This document shows, piece after piece, positions 7,927 to 15,314 of a stretch of 15,315 nt of DNA. This DNA is from Chlamydiota bacterium (GTDB taxonomy: Bacteria; Chlamydiota; Chlamydiia; Chlamydiales; Simkaniaceae): NCBI GenBank assembly GCA_021772295.1, contig JAJFMG010000180.1, forward strand, positions 1 through 15,315, read 5' to 3'. The notes beneath the pieces were generated by a model. It was not told where the DNA came from. It saw nothing but the letters and a program-made list of their open reading frames with translations, and made no database searches. Position numbers and translations under genes: made by a program. The stretch's first letter is position 1; each line of letters opens with the position of its first letter.

Positions 7927-8685
7927 GTGAAAGAGTTTAAAGAAAAAGTTGTTGTTGTTACCGGTGGAAATAGTGGTATTGGTAAAGCAATAGCCACTCA
8001 TTTTAGTAAAAATGGCGCTAATGTTGCCATCTTTGGCAGAGATGAAGCAACCCTTAAACAAACTTCTGACAACCTCCAGAACTCGATTTACATACAAGGC
8101 GATGTAAAAAAATATTCTGATTTACAAAATTTATTTACTCAAACCAAGCAAGCATTCGGCAAGATCGATATTCTTATCGCCAACGCTGGCATCGTAAAAA
8201 AGTGTCATGTTGCAGATGTAAGTGAAGATCTTTTTGATGAAATTGTAGACACCAACTATAAAGGCGTCTTTTTTACAGTGCAAGCTTCTCTTCCATATAT
8301 CAAAGATTATGCATCCATTGTTCTTATTTCCTCGATCGCTCCCCTTATTGGAAGCTATTACAATAGCATTTATGCCTCATCAAAAGCTGCAGTAACATGC
8401 CTTGCTAAAAACTTTTCTGCAGATTTACTTGATCGAAATATCCGAGTAAATTCTCTATCACCAGGTTATACACAAACTCCTATTCTAACTCAGGGTAGCA
8501 ATGTCACAGAAGAAACACTAGGTAAAAAAAGAGCACAAATCCCAGCAAAACGATTTGCAGAGCCTGAAGAAATTGCAAAAGCTACCGCGTTTCTATGCTC
8601 AGATGGGGCAAACTACATTTTCGGCTCAGATCTTGTAATAGACGGCGGAGTAAGTAGCATTCATCCTATCAAAAACGAAATATAA
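7927..8685 (+). CDS. Short-chain dehydrogenase/reductase (SDR) family oxidoreductase
   Basis: This is an NAD(P)-dependent oxidoreductase of the classical SDR family, 252 residues, full family length. Seen in the sequence: the cofactor-binding glycine motif TGGNSGIG (12-19), NAG (86-88), the structural Asn110, the catalytic Ser135/136, and the YxxxK pair Tyr149 and Lys153 (YASSK), followed by the SPGYTQTPI substrate-loop region and the C-terminal GSDLVIDGG. The likely start is the GTG at 7927, because AGGAG (7916-7920) lies six bases upstream and the nearby ATG at 7923 is in another frame that stops after five codons. Residue choice after beta strand 2 (FGRDEAT) leans towards NADP, which is inference. 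The substrate is unknown. The broken hydrolase gene begins nine bases after the stop and was probably co-transcribed. Confidence 0.93.
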   Translation: MKEFKEKVVVVTGGNSGIGKAIATHFSKNGANVAIFGRDEATLKQTSDNLQNSIYIQGDVKKYSDLQNLFTQTKQAFGKIDILIANAGIVKKCHVADVSEDLFDEIVDTNYKGVFFTVQASLPYIKDYASIVLISSIAPLIGSYYNSIYASSKAAVTCLAKNFSADLLDRNIRVNSLSPGYTQTPILTQGSNVTEETLGKKRAQIPAKRFAEPEEIAKATAFLCSDGANYIFGSDLVIDGGVSSIHPIKNEI

Positions 8686-8694
8686 AGTATTCAC

Positions 8695-9684
8695 ATGTTT
8701 AAATATCCATTCATAATTTTGTTTGCACTTCCGATTTGTTGTTTTTCTTTAGACATCACATCCAAAGATGTGATATCCAAAAGAAAACAAGACGAAAAAA
8801 AAGTATTAGAAAGATCCCAAAAAAACATTTCCTTTTATGATTTGGAAGAAGACGCAACATTCCAAGACATCACAGAAAAAGTCTACTCAAGCGATCTTTT
8901 TTGCGATTATCTAAAAGATCGAGCTAAATCACAATCTAGAAGGTTTTACCTTTTTTCTTATTCCAAGTGACAACAATACTGTCAAAGGATTTCTATCCTA
9001 CGTGCCCTCCAGGATGCAAACTTACTTGTATTTTTAAGAGGTGGAAATCGATTACTCGCTCTTCCGTCCCCACTATCCTCATTTTCTCTATATCAGAACT
9101 GCAATGTATTAATTACCTCTTATCGAGGAAGCATTGGTGATGGCAAAGATGAATTTGGAGGAGAAGATGTAAATGATGTTTTGCATCTTGTATCGCATAT
9201 TCCTCGCCTTGAAAAAAGGATGGGACCACTTTCAAACAACAAACGTTTTATTCTTGGTGGCTCCAGAGGTGGTATGCAAATGTTTTTAGCTTTAGCGAGA
9301 TATCCTGAATTGCAAGACTACTTTGATAAAGCAGTCTCCCTCTCAGGGCTTTTAGATATGGAAACTACTATCTCTGAGAGAAAAGACATGAAAAATATGT
9401 TTGCAGATGATTTTGGTTTAAAGATAGGTATCAACAAAGAAGTTTGGATCTTAAAAAGATCTCCAACAAACCATGCACATTTAATCCAAAATACACTTCC
9501 TATCCTTATCCTCCAAGGAATGCACGATACAAGAATTTCTCCAATACATGGACAAAAAATGGCAGAAAAGTTACGCGAGAACAACGCTAACGTATCTTTA
9601 GTGGAGTTTAAAGAGGGGAACCATTGCCTTCGAAACTTATATAAAGAAAGAGACAAAACCATCTTAGAATTTCTAAATAATTAA
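8695..9684 (+). pseudogene. Exported alpha/beta hydrolase (prolyl oligopeptidase-like), broken by two frameshifts
   Basis: The gene starts with a signal peptide (MFKYPFIILFALPICCFSLD). The first frame runs to a TGA at 8968-8970, but from about 8930 the family-like sequence is in the +1 frame (LEGFTFFLIPSDNNTVKGF). It returns to the original frame by about 9015 (DANLLVFLRGGN) and runs to 9684. A base gained near 8930 and one lost near 9005-9015 would explain this. The catalytic triad is intact downstream: Ser codon 9262-9264 in GGSRGG, Asp codon 9526-9528 in GMHDTRISP, His codon 9622-9624 in EGNHC. Rejoined, it would be about 329 residues, a secreted peptidase or esterase of the S9/dienelactone-hydrolase type. 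The ribosome binding site is weak. Sequencing error is the main alternative to true decay. Confidence 0.85.
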
Positions 9685-9688
9685 TTTC

Positions 9689-9720
9689 ATACTGAAGCAA
9701 GCATTTGCTTGCTTCAGTAT
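9689..9720. terminator. Bidirectional terminator-like hairpin between convergent genes
   Basis: ATACTGAAGCAAGC (9689-9702) is the exact reverse complement of GCTTGCTTCAGTAT (9707-9720), with a 4-base ATTT loop. It sits between the hydrolase pseudogene ending at 9684 and the opposing HAD gene ending at 9730, where a two-way terminator is expected. Neither side has a long T run, so termination efficiency is uncertain, but a 14-bp perfect stem is very stable. Confidence 0.75.
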
Positions 9721-9729
9721 TCTAATAGA

Positions 9730-10542
9730 TTACTTCTTTGGCTCGATTGTATTTTTTACTCTATCAGCTAAAGTTTGCCATTTAGCAGTAAACTCTTGTT
9801 TAGAAATAGCTTGCGAGTTTCCTTTTTTTATACCTTCATAGAGGTATCCATAGAAAGCACTTTTAGGATAATTTGCTCGTAGCATCTTCTCAGCAGATTC
9901 TAGGTTAGATTTTCTATCATCCAAAAAAACAACATTTCTTACCTTAAGATTAGCTTTTTCTAGGAAAGAAATGAGTACTTTCCCCTTCTCATTATCAGGA
10001 AGACTCCCATTCGAGAATACAATCCCATTATAGTAACATGGTTTGCATCCAAGGTATTCTGGATAATAACTAAATGTCTTATTATCTAAAATAGTTGTAT
10101 CCGAAAAATCAATTCCAAGTTCTTTTAATTGTTCATATCTCCATGACTTGATACATTTTGTATCATCCCCTTTACAACAAATCGCTGTAAGCGCTACAAC
10201 TGGAATATTTTTATTTTTAATGCTTTGAATAAATGTTAGTATTTCTTTTTCAACAAGTTCAGATCTTGTTGTAGTTGCCATAAGAGACAAGAATTTATCT
10301 TTTTGCTCAATTGTAAAATCTTTCATAATAGCCTTAGCTACCGACCGATGTTTCACCATATTTTTATATTGAAATGCGGGTTCTGCACTTTTAGAAAGAA
10401 CCCAATCTACATCAAAAATAAAGATTACATTTTCTTTGTTGAAAAGAGATCTATCAATATCCGAAAACTTAGAGATTTTCTTAATCTGTGAAAAAAGAGA
10501 TGTACCAATTAGCATTGATAAAATTAGAGTTTTTTTGAACAT
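9730..10542 (-). CDS. Exported HAD-like hydrolase, DUF2608 type
   Basis: This is a haloacid-dehalogenase-fold protein resembling the DUF2608 family of chlamydiae and Legionella-like intracellular bacteria. With the start at 10542 it has 270 residues and begins with a signal peptide (MFKKTLILSMLIGTSLFSQ). That start is preferred over an in-frame ATG 13 codons upstream because GGAG lies six bases before it and the signal peptide then starts cleanly. HAD motifs are complete: motif I FDVDWVLS (Asp44, Asp46), motif II Thr119 (VVALTA), motif III Lys186 or Lys188 (NEKGKVL), motif IV Asp208-Asp209 (VVFLDDRKSN). Cysteines in ICCKGDDTKC and GCKPC could form disulfides in the periplasm. A phosphatase role is likely from the fold; the substrate is unknown. 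It ends beside the hairpin at 9689-9720. Confidence 0.85.
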   Translation of the reverse strand: MFKKTLILSMLIGTSLFSQIKKISKFSDIDRSLFNKENVIFIFDVDWVLSKSAEPAFQYKNMVKHRSVAKAIMKDFTIEQKDKFLSLMATTTRSELVEKEILTFIQSIKNKNIPVVALTAICCKGDDTKCIKSWRYEQLKELGIDFSDTTILDNKTFSYYPEYLGCKPCYYNGIVFSNGSLPDNEKGKVLISFLEKANLKVRNVVFLDDRKSNLESAEKMLRANYPKSAFYGYLYEGIKKGNSQAISKQEFTAKWQTLADRVKNTIEPKK

Positions 10543-10636
10543 AATCTGCTCCGATGTTAAGTGAAGAAAACAATCTAGCATATCTCAAATTGATTTAAGT
10601 TTCCAATAACATGAATTGCTTCGCAGCGATTGGAAA

Positions 10637-10969
10637 ATGATATTTACATCTATTAGGCTGCTTTTTTTCTATCTATTTGGAGAGACTCATGGCTGCATTA
10701 TTACATCAAAAATAGTAGAATATCTTCCTCCTCAAGATGTTCTTAGCAGGTTTATTGATCTAGATGAAAAAAACCGGCTTTTTCCCGCCGCTACCTGGTA
10801 TATATCACCTAAAGAATCGCCACATGCTGGAAAACAGCGCCCATACATCCAGAAGACACGGATAGCACCAATAAACTTTTCGGACACTAAAGGAGCTTGC
10901 ATGAAGAATTTTTTTGATGCTTTTACTACAAATATTGATAACAATTCATACTTCTCTACGATTTGGTAG
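10637..10969 (+). pseudogene. Short ORF, possible degenerate remnant of a DUF2608-like gene
   Basis: This is a 110-residue frame whose ATG at 10637 is poorly supported (a GGA only three bases upstream). The N-terminus is hydrophobic (IRLLFFYLFGETHG) like a signal peptide. It is followed by IITSKIVEYLPPQDV and FIDLDE, which recall the start and motif I area of DUF2608 proteins, although the Asp pair is not in a proper DxDx[TV] form. Later, INFSDTKGACMKNFFDAF resembles the motif III region of the neighbouring HAD gene (IVFSNG...KGKVLISFLEK). The 60-70 residues normally in between are missing, and the C-terminal part with motif IV is absent. I read it as an internally deleted, dead paralogue, but a short orphan gene cannot be excluded. 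An overlapping minus-strand frame (10732-11004) is less convincing. The remaining gap to 11116 holds no gene I can support. Confidence 0.35.
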
Positions 10970-11116
10970 AAAATTTTTGGTATATTTTTTGCAAGACGTT
11001 CCAATTAATCCACTTTTGATTCCCAATCGAACCTAGTGAAACCATCTTTTTATCAAGTTATTTTTCAATGCAATTTCCCTGGCATATCTGTACATGGAAA
11101 ACTTAACGAATAATTC

Positions 11117-11182
11117 TTTTTTTAACACAGTTAATTACAAAAAAAAATGTTGTTTGTGGTATAATTTAATGTGTTAAAAAAA
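11117..11182. repeat. 12-bp perfect inverted repeat around a promoter
   Basis: TTTTTTTAACAC (11117-11128) is the exact reverse complement of GTGTTAAAAAAA (11171-11182), 42 bases apart. The -35/-10 region lies between the arms and the right arm covers the expected transcription start. The arms could be two half-sites for a regulator. They are A/T-rich, which makes chance more likely. Confidence 0.5.
11135..11165 (+). promoter_or_regulatory. Probable promoter of the 11194 gene, extended -10 type
   Basis: A consensus TATAAT (11160-11165) is preceded by TGG (11157-11159), giving an extended -10 element. A weak -35 candidate, TTACAA (11135-11140), lies 19 bases upstream of the -10. Transcription would start near 11172, leaving a leader of about 22 bases with no Shine-Dalgarno sequence before the ATG at 11194. 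Confidence 0.65.
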
Positions 11183-11193
11183 CAAATAATATT

Positions 11194-12216
11194 ATGTCTT
11201 CTTTATCTTATACTTGTCCAAATGAGCAACTGAGGGCGGCGAATCTTCTTGAAGAATATCATGGATTATTAGCAAATCACCACTTAAAGAATATTGAAAA
11301 CACTGATAAAACCAACCAGAAAAATACTCCACCAGATGAAAAAATTCAAAAAAAAATTATCGTTCATCTTGATATCAATTTGACAATATTTATCAAAGAA
11401 ACACAAGTTAGCCAATCTCTTGCTAAGAGTCTTTGGGATAGATGGCAGGATTTGCAGGGAAACGAATGCGACTTAAAACCATTTTCTATTTTTGTATATG
11501 AAGATCTTCACCCAGGAGACTTTCGTAACGAAGAAAAAAATAGGATCCGAAAAGCAGCTGTTAATTCCTTTACAACTTTTTTAAAGCAGGAAGGATTCGA
11601 ATATGCCGATCTTGCAAATGAAATAGAACTTGCTGCAAAGTCAATGGTTCAAGATGCCAGTTTTGTGGATTCATTTTTCAATCTAATTGAGTACCTAGAA
11701 AGAACCTGTGAAAATGGATATACCATCCAATTACAATCCTTTGGCGATGACATGGATGCTGTCACTAAGGCGCTTGATCAAAGAGATATCACACATCTCC
11801 AATTTGAAAAATATTTGTTTAATGGCAAAAGACAAGTTTTTATAAATGACCGAACCAAACAAGAGCTTTCACCTTCTTCGTTCCATGAAGAATGTATGAA
11901 AACATCAAACGCAGTTCAGTGCGATTGGGGATACTGGCACGAACATGGCGAAATACACGAAGCCGGAAAAGTTATTCCTATATGTAATACAGACGATGTG
12001 CTTTCTATTGTGTTTGATGACAATGTTTTTCGCGATTACCATAAACAAGGTTGCATTTCTCCCATATCACCTGATGGAGATTCCCTTTGTCGTGAACAAT
12101 GTATTAAAAATGGCCTCGTTGTGCAGGTAGATCCATTACTTGCTCTATTTGATCCAAATTTCTTTACCAACCATTTATTAGCCGCTTTAAATCAAGAAGA
12201 AACCGTTAGCAACTAA
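11194..12216 (+). CDS. Divergent HAD-like protein with Asn in motif I
   Basis: This 340-residue protein has no signal peptide and looks cytosolic or secreted without a leader. I recognise a HAD-like pattern rather than a named family. Residues 55-64 read IIVHLDINLT, equivalent to HAD motif I with Asp60 as nucleophile but Asn62 in place of the second Asp. LQSFGDD (180-186) fits motif II with Ser182. Lys259 in HEAGKVIP is a possible motif III lysine. IVFDDNVF (272-279) fits motif IV with Asp275 and Asp276. The first 50 residues are hydrophilic and low in complexity (NTDKTNQKNTPP). A large helical insert between motifs I and II would be the cap. The second Asp is the general acid in phosphatases, so activity may be altered. 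The gene has its own promoter, no clear ribosome binding site, and its stop overlaps that of the opposing aldehyde dehydrogenase. Confidence 0.75.
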   Translation: MSSLSYTCPNEQLRAANLLEEYHGLLANHHLKNIENTDKTNQKNTPPDEKIQKKIIVHLDINLTIFIKETQVSQSLAKSLWDRWQDLQGNECDLKPFSIFVYEDLHPGDFRNEEKNRIRKAAVNSFTTFLKQEGFEYADLANEIELAAKSMVQDASFVDSFFNLIEYLERTCENGYTIQLQSFGDDMDAVTKALDQRDITHLQFEKYLFNGKRQVFINDRTKQELSPSSFHEECMKTSNAVQCDWGYWHEHGEIHEAGKVIPICNTDDVLSIVFDDNVFRDYHKQGCISPISPDGDSLCREQCIKNGLVVQVDPLLALFDPNFFTNHLLAALNQEETVSN

Positions 12217-13676
12217 AGCCGCATTTGAAATGGATCAGACATTTCATTTGCTGTATTATACCAGATGCTTTTTGTCTGCAGATACTCGAAAATAGCATCT
12301 TGCCCATTTTCTCTTCCAAATCCTGACTGTTTATAGCCTCCAAATGGAGCCATGTAACTTAGAGTTCGATAGGTATTTACCCAAACAGTGCCCGCTTGCA
12401 GTTTCGATGGAAGTGTTAAGGCGCGCCTCATGTTCTCTGTCCAGATACCAGCAGCTAAACCATAATTGGAGTCATTTGCAATTTGTATGGCTTCTTTTTC
12501 ATCTTTAAATGAAATTACAGATAGAACCGGCCCAAATACTTCCTCTTGAGCAATCTGCATATTGTTTACAACATTTGTAAAAATGGTAGGCTCTATAAAA
12601 AGCCCTTCTGCAGCTTTGCCTCCGAGAACACATTTTGCGCCTTCCTTTTTTGCAATCTCAACATAGGAAAGCACTTTGTCATATTGCATCTTGTTTGCAA
12701 TGGGTCCCACATTTGTATCAGATAGCATCGGATCCCCTCTTTTAGCTCTTTTGGCAAATGCAACTAACTTTTGCACAAACTGATCATGAATACTTTCTTA
12801 AACAAGTAATCTCGAACCTGCAATGCAGGTTTGTCCACTTGCAGCAAATATGCCAGCTATGACTCCTTTCACAGCATTGTCAATGTTAGCATCTGCAAAT
12901 ACAATATTCGGTGATTTGCCACCAAGTTCAAGAGTTACATGCTTACACGCAGTAATTGCTTTTTGCCCGACCGCTTTTCCACCTAACTCAGATCCAGTAA
13001 AGGCTACTTTTGCAACTTTGGAATGAGAAATAAGAGCCTCTCCAATTTCTTTGCCATATCCTGTAACTACATTTACAACACCTTTTGGGAAGCCAGCTTT
13101 TTCAAATAGCTTTGCAAAAACAAGTGTTGAAATAGAGGTATATTCAGATGGCTTAATGACAACAGTGTTTCCTGCAGCAAGCGCAGGGGCTATTTTCCAA
13201 CAAGCAAGCATTAAAGGTGAATTCCATGCAGTTATTGCAACGCAAACTCCAAGTGGTTCATATTTCTTAAGAACCTGCATCTGATCCTTTTCAACAGGGA
13301 TAATTCCACCTTCAATCTTATCTGCCAGACCGCCATAGTAATAAAAGTATTCGGGTAAATACTGCACTTGCGCTTTCATTTCAGTAAGAAGTTTTCCATT
13401 GTCTTGCACCTCTAAAGTTGCAAGCTCATCGATATTTTCTGAAATAAGATCTCCGATTTTGCGAAGAAGTTTTCCTCTTGTAGATGGGGTCATAGATTGC
13501 CAAGATGCAGAATGAAACGCGTTATATGCAGATTCAACAGCTATATTAGCATCTGCAATTTTACCTCTTGGAATCTGTCCATGATCCTGCAATGTGTATG
13601 GATTAGTAGATACTATCCAAGTATCATCGAGGGATGCTTTTTGCTCCCCATTAATGAGCATGGGATATTTTTTCAT
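12213..13676 (-). pseudogene. NAD(P)-dependent aldehyde dehydrogenase gene interrupted by one stop codon
   Basis: The intact protein would oxidise an aldehyde to its acid (ALDH superfamily, betaine-aldehyde-dehydrogenase-like). The 488-codon frame has the usual length, and a single in-frame TAA at 12798-12800 (codon 293) splits it. Numbering from the ATG at 13676, it has Asn152 (AWNSP), Lys175 (IKPSE), FTGS (226-229), the catalytic Glu250 (ELGGKSP) and catalytic Cys284 (GQTCIAGSR). After the stop the same frame continues ESIHDQFVQKL and includes EEVFGP, NYGLAAG and PFGGYKQSGFGREN. The start at 13676 is chosen because AAGGAG lies six bases upstream; an earlier in-frame ATG at 13703 has no such signal. 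Relatives often have Gln at the stop position, so CAA to TAA is likely. The catalytic core would remain in a truncated product, but the C-terminal domain would be lost. Confidence 0.92.
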
Positions 13677-13730
13677 GAGAAACTCCTTGTTTTTCTGATT
13701 CATATCAAAACAACAAAATCTTTCAAAGAA

Positions 13731-14741
13731 TCAATTCATCTCAAAAGGAGTATCGAGATATGTAATGGTTTTTTGTGAAGTGTCGATTTCTACTTCAATA
13801 TTTAGAGGGAGCATTGCTTGGGTAGAGATATGACCTGATGGAAATTGATATAAGACGGGAAAAGGAGCATCTTTGAAATATTTATCAAAAATATCTCTAA
13901 GGGAGCTTTTTCTAACTCCTGCTTTGCATCCTTCAAAGCTCGCTAAAACAACCCCCTTTACTTCATCGAATAGCCCTGACTCTTTTAATTGCCAAAGCAT
14001 ACGATCTATTCGGTAGTGATACTCACCAATTTCTTCTATCAACAGTATTTTGTTTTTCGTAAAAGGCTGCCATTTTGTGCCACACAATGAAGATAGAAGA
14101 GCAAGGTTGCCACCTACGAGTTGCCCTGAAGCTGTTCCTTCACTTAACACATCTATTTCCATTTCATCAGGAATGGAAATAGATGTGTCTGCATTTAGTA
14201 AACAATTTTCCATGCTAGTTAAAGCGTATTCTGCATCAAACTCATCGATATTAAAATAGTTGAGAACTGGCCCTAAAAAAGTCACAAGACCATGTTTTTG
14301 CATTGCAATATGCATAGCAGTGATATCGCTCATTCCAATAAATATCTTGGGATTTTTTTGCATAAATGCAAAGTCTAATTGATCAAGGGTTAAACATGAA
14401 CCAAACCCTCCTCGACAACACCATATTGCCTTCACATCAGGATCTCTCCATGCTGACATAAGGGCACTTGCTCGATTTTCATCTGTATCAGATAGATATC
14501 CAAAAGGATTTGCATTCTCTGGATAATATTTTGTAAGAAAACCTCTTTTCTCAAGCATTGCTTTAATATTTTCTAAAGCGCCGCTCTCTATATCTTCTTC
14601 AGCAAGATAGCTTGCAGGAAATACTAAAGCAATCTGGTCCCCTCTTTGCAAAGATTTCGGTTTGAAAAGACAATCTGCTGATACAAAATTCATGATACAC
14701 ATACAAGTGAGTAGTAAAATAGCTTTATAACAATTCGGCAC
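13731..14741 (-). CDS. LD-carboxypeptidase (muramoyltetrapeptide carboxypeptidase, peptidase S66), with signal peptide
   Basis: S66 enzymes remove the terminal D-alanine from peptidoglycan tetrapeptides during recycling. The protein has 336 residues, near family length plus a leader. The N-terminal domain shows RGDQIALVFPAS and the CRGGFGSC signature (109-116); the nucleophile Ser138 is in IGMSDITA. The C-terminal domain gives Glu236/237 (LLIEEIGEYHYRIDRML) and His304 (FPSGH). All catalytic residues appear present. The N-terminus (MPNCYKAILLLTCMCIMNFVSA) looks like a signal peptide, unlike the cytosolic E. coli enzyme, so it may act in the periplasm. The start is a GTG at 14739-14741 with a weak GGAA upstream; ATGs at residues 14 and 17 would cut into the leader. 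The broken aldehyde dehydrogenase gene follows on the same strand after 54 bases. Confidence 0.92.
   Translation of the reverse strand: MPNCYKAILLLTCMCIMNFVSADCLFKPKSLQRGDQIALVFPASYLAEEDIESGALENIKAMLEKRGFLTKYYPENANPFGYLSDTDENRASALMSAWRDPDVKAIWCCRGGFGSCLTLDQLDFAFMQKNPKIFIGMSDITAMHIAMQKHGLVTFLGPVLNYFNIDEFDAEYALTSMENCLLNADTSISIPDEMEIDVLSEGTASGQLVGGNLALLSSLCGTKWQPFTKNKILLIEEIGEYHYRIDRMLWQLKESGLFDEVKGVVLASFEGCKAGVRKSSLRDIFDKYFKDAPFPVLYQFPSGHISTQAMLPLNIEVEIDTSQKTITYLDTPFEMN
14147..14188. repeat. 17-bp perfect inverted repeat inside the LD-carboxypeptidase gene
   Basis: ACACATCTATTTCCATT (14147-14163) is the exact reverse complement of AATGGAAATAGATGTGT (14172-14188), with the 8-base loop TCATCAGG. 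On the coding strand it encodes residues around 185-198 (TSISIPDEMEIDV), in the stretch between the two domains. No T run follows, so it is not a typical terminator. The reading frame is intact through it. Confidence 0.9.
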
Positions 14742-14891
14742 AGAAGTTCCAAAGATTTTTTTTATCTAAGTTATTTTAGCATATGATAAAAAAAACCATA
14801 CTAAGATTAGTTCAAATAATTAATATCGAATTTGCAAATGAACTCTAAGAAAAAGAAGCTTCACCTAAATCTCTTATAAGCATTTTTACTC

Positions 14892-15314
14892 TTACTTTTT
14901 AAGTGGAATCTCATCCCACGAGGTTCTTATAGCAGATATATAGGAAAAAGCCTGCTCTAAGCAGTCCATAGGTCTTCCTGAAGTAACTTCATCATTGTTT
15001 AATGCGACAAGTAACCGATAAACCACATATAATTCACTCGGCAAATTGACTTGCCCCAGATTATTAGAACCTTCCCCTTCTTCAAAAAGAGGTAAAATGT
15101 CTGTCTGAATAAAGTCTGAATTTTCAAAAAGATCTGCTTTGGACTCAATGGGAACTCCATCCCTATAATTCTGCGTAGATTGATAAGTATCCACAAGGAT
15201 TGCAACATTGCTTTTAAATGTTTTGATTTTTTCAATACTCTCTTGTAAGAGTTCCGATGTTGGATATTTATCCGACTGAAGTAGTTGAAGCACTCTATTG
15301 ATGCGAGGTTGCAC
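14892..15314 (-). CDS. Hypothetical protein, C-terminal part (5' end probably outside window)
   Basis: The minus-strand frame is open up to the right edge, so the gene probably begins beyond it; a GTG at 15312-15314 happens to be the first full codon and need not be the start. The visible 140 residues are mostly helical, acidic in the middle (FEEGEGSNN) and contain no cysteine motif, signal peptide or membrane helix, apart from a single Cys (MDCLEQAF). I do not recognise a family. It lies about 150 bases upstream of the LD-carboxypeptidase gene on the same strand; that gap holds no clear promoter, terminator or gene, so co-transcription is possible but not shown. Confidence 0.6.
   Translation of the reverse strand: MQPRINRVLQLLQSDKYPTSELLQESIEKIKTFKSNVAILVDTYQSTQNYRDGVPIESKADLFENSDFIQTDILPLFEEGEGSNNLGQVNLPSELYVVYRLLVALNNDEVTSGRPMDCLEQAFSYISAIRTSWDEIPLKK

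Noticed and set aside
8755..8774. 8-bp inverted repeat ATCACATC-CAAA-GATGTGAT near the start of the hydrolase pseudogene
   Set aside because: It is short, lies inside coding sequence and has no T run; chance is adequate in AT-rich DNA.
10732..11004. Minus-strand 90-codon frame overlapping the 10637-10969 frame
   Set aside because: It has no ribosome binding site or recognisable motif, and the plus-strand frame has the more protein-like content; it is probably a shadow.
11015..11040. tRNA T-arm-like string (GGTTCGATTGGGAATC on the minus strand)
   Set aside because: The five-base T stem does not pair and no anticodon arm or acceptor stem is found at the right distances.
2359..12800. Reassigned stop codons (TAA read as Gln) as an explanation for the in-frame stops
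   Set aside because: TAA is the normal terminator of several intact genes here (dnaJ, the RND pump, the SDR gene, the HAD gene), so a genome-wide code change does not fit.
12213..13703. Two separate aldehyde dehydrogenase genes
   Set aside because: The two pieces are in the same frame, separated by one stop, and together make exactly one family-length enzyme.
14147..14188. Transposable miniature element (MITE) for the 17-bp inverted repeat
   Set aside because: No target-site duplication is visible, the whole unit is only 42 bases and the reading frame is intact; an insertion cannot be shown without orthologues.
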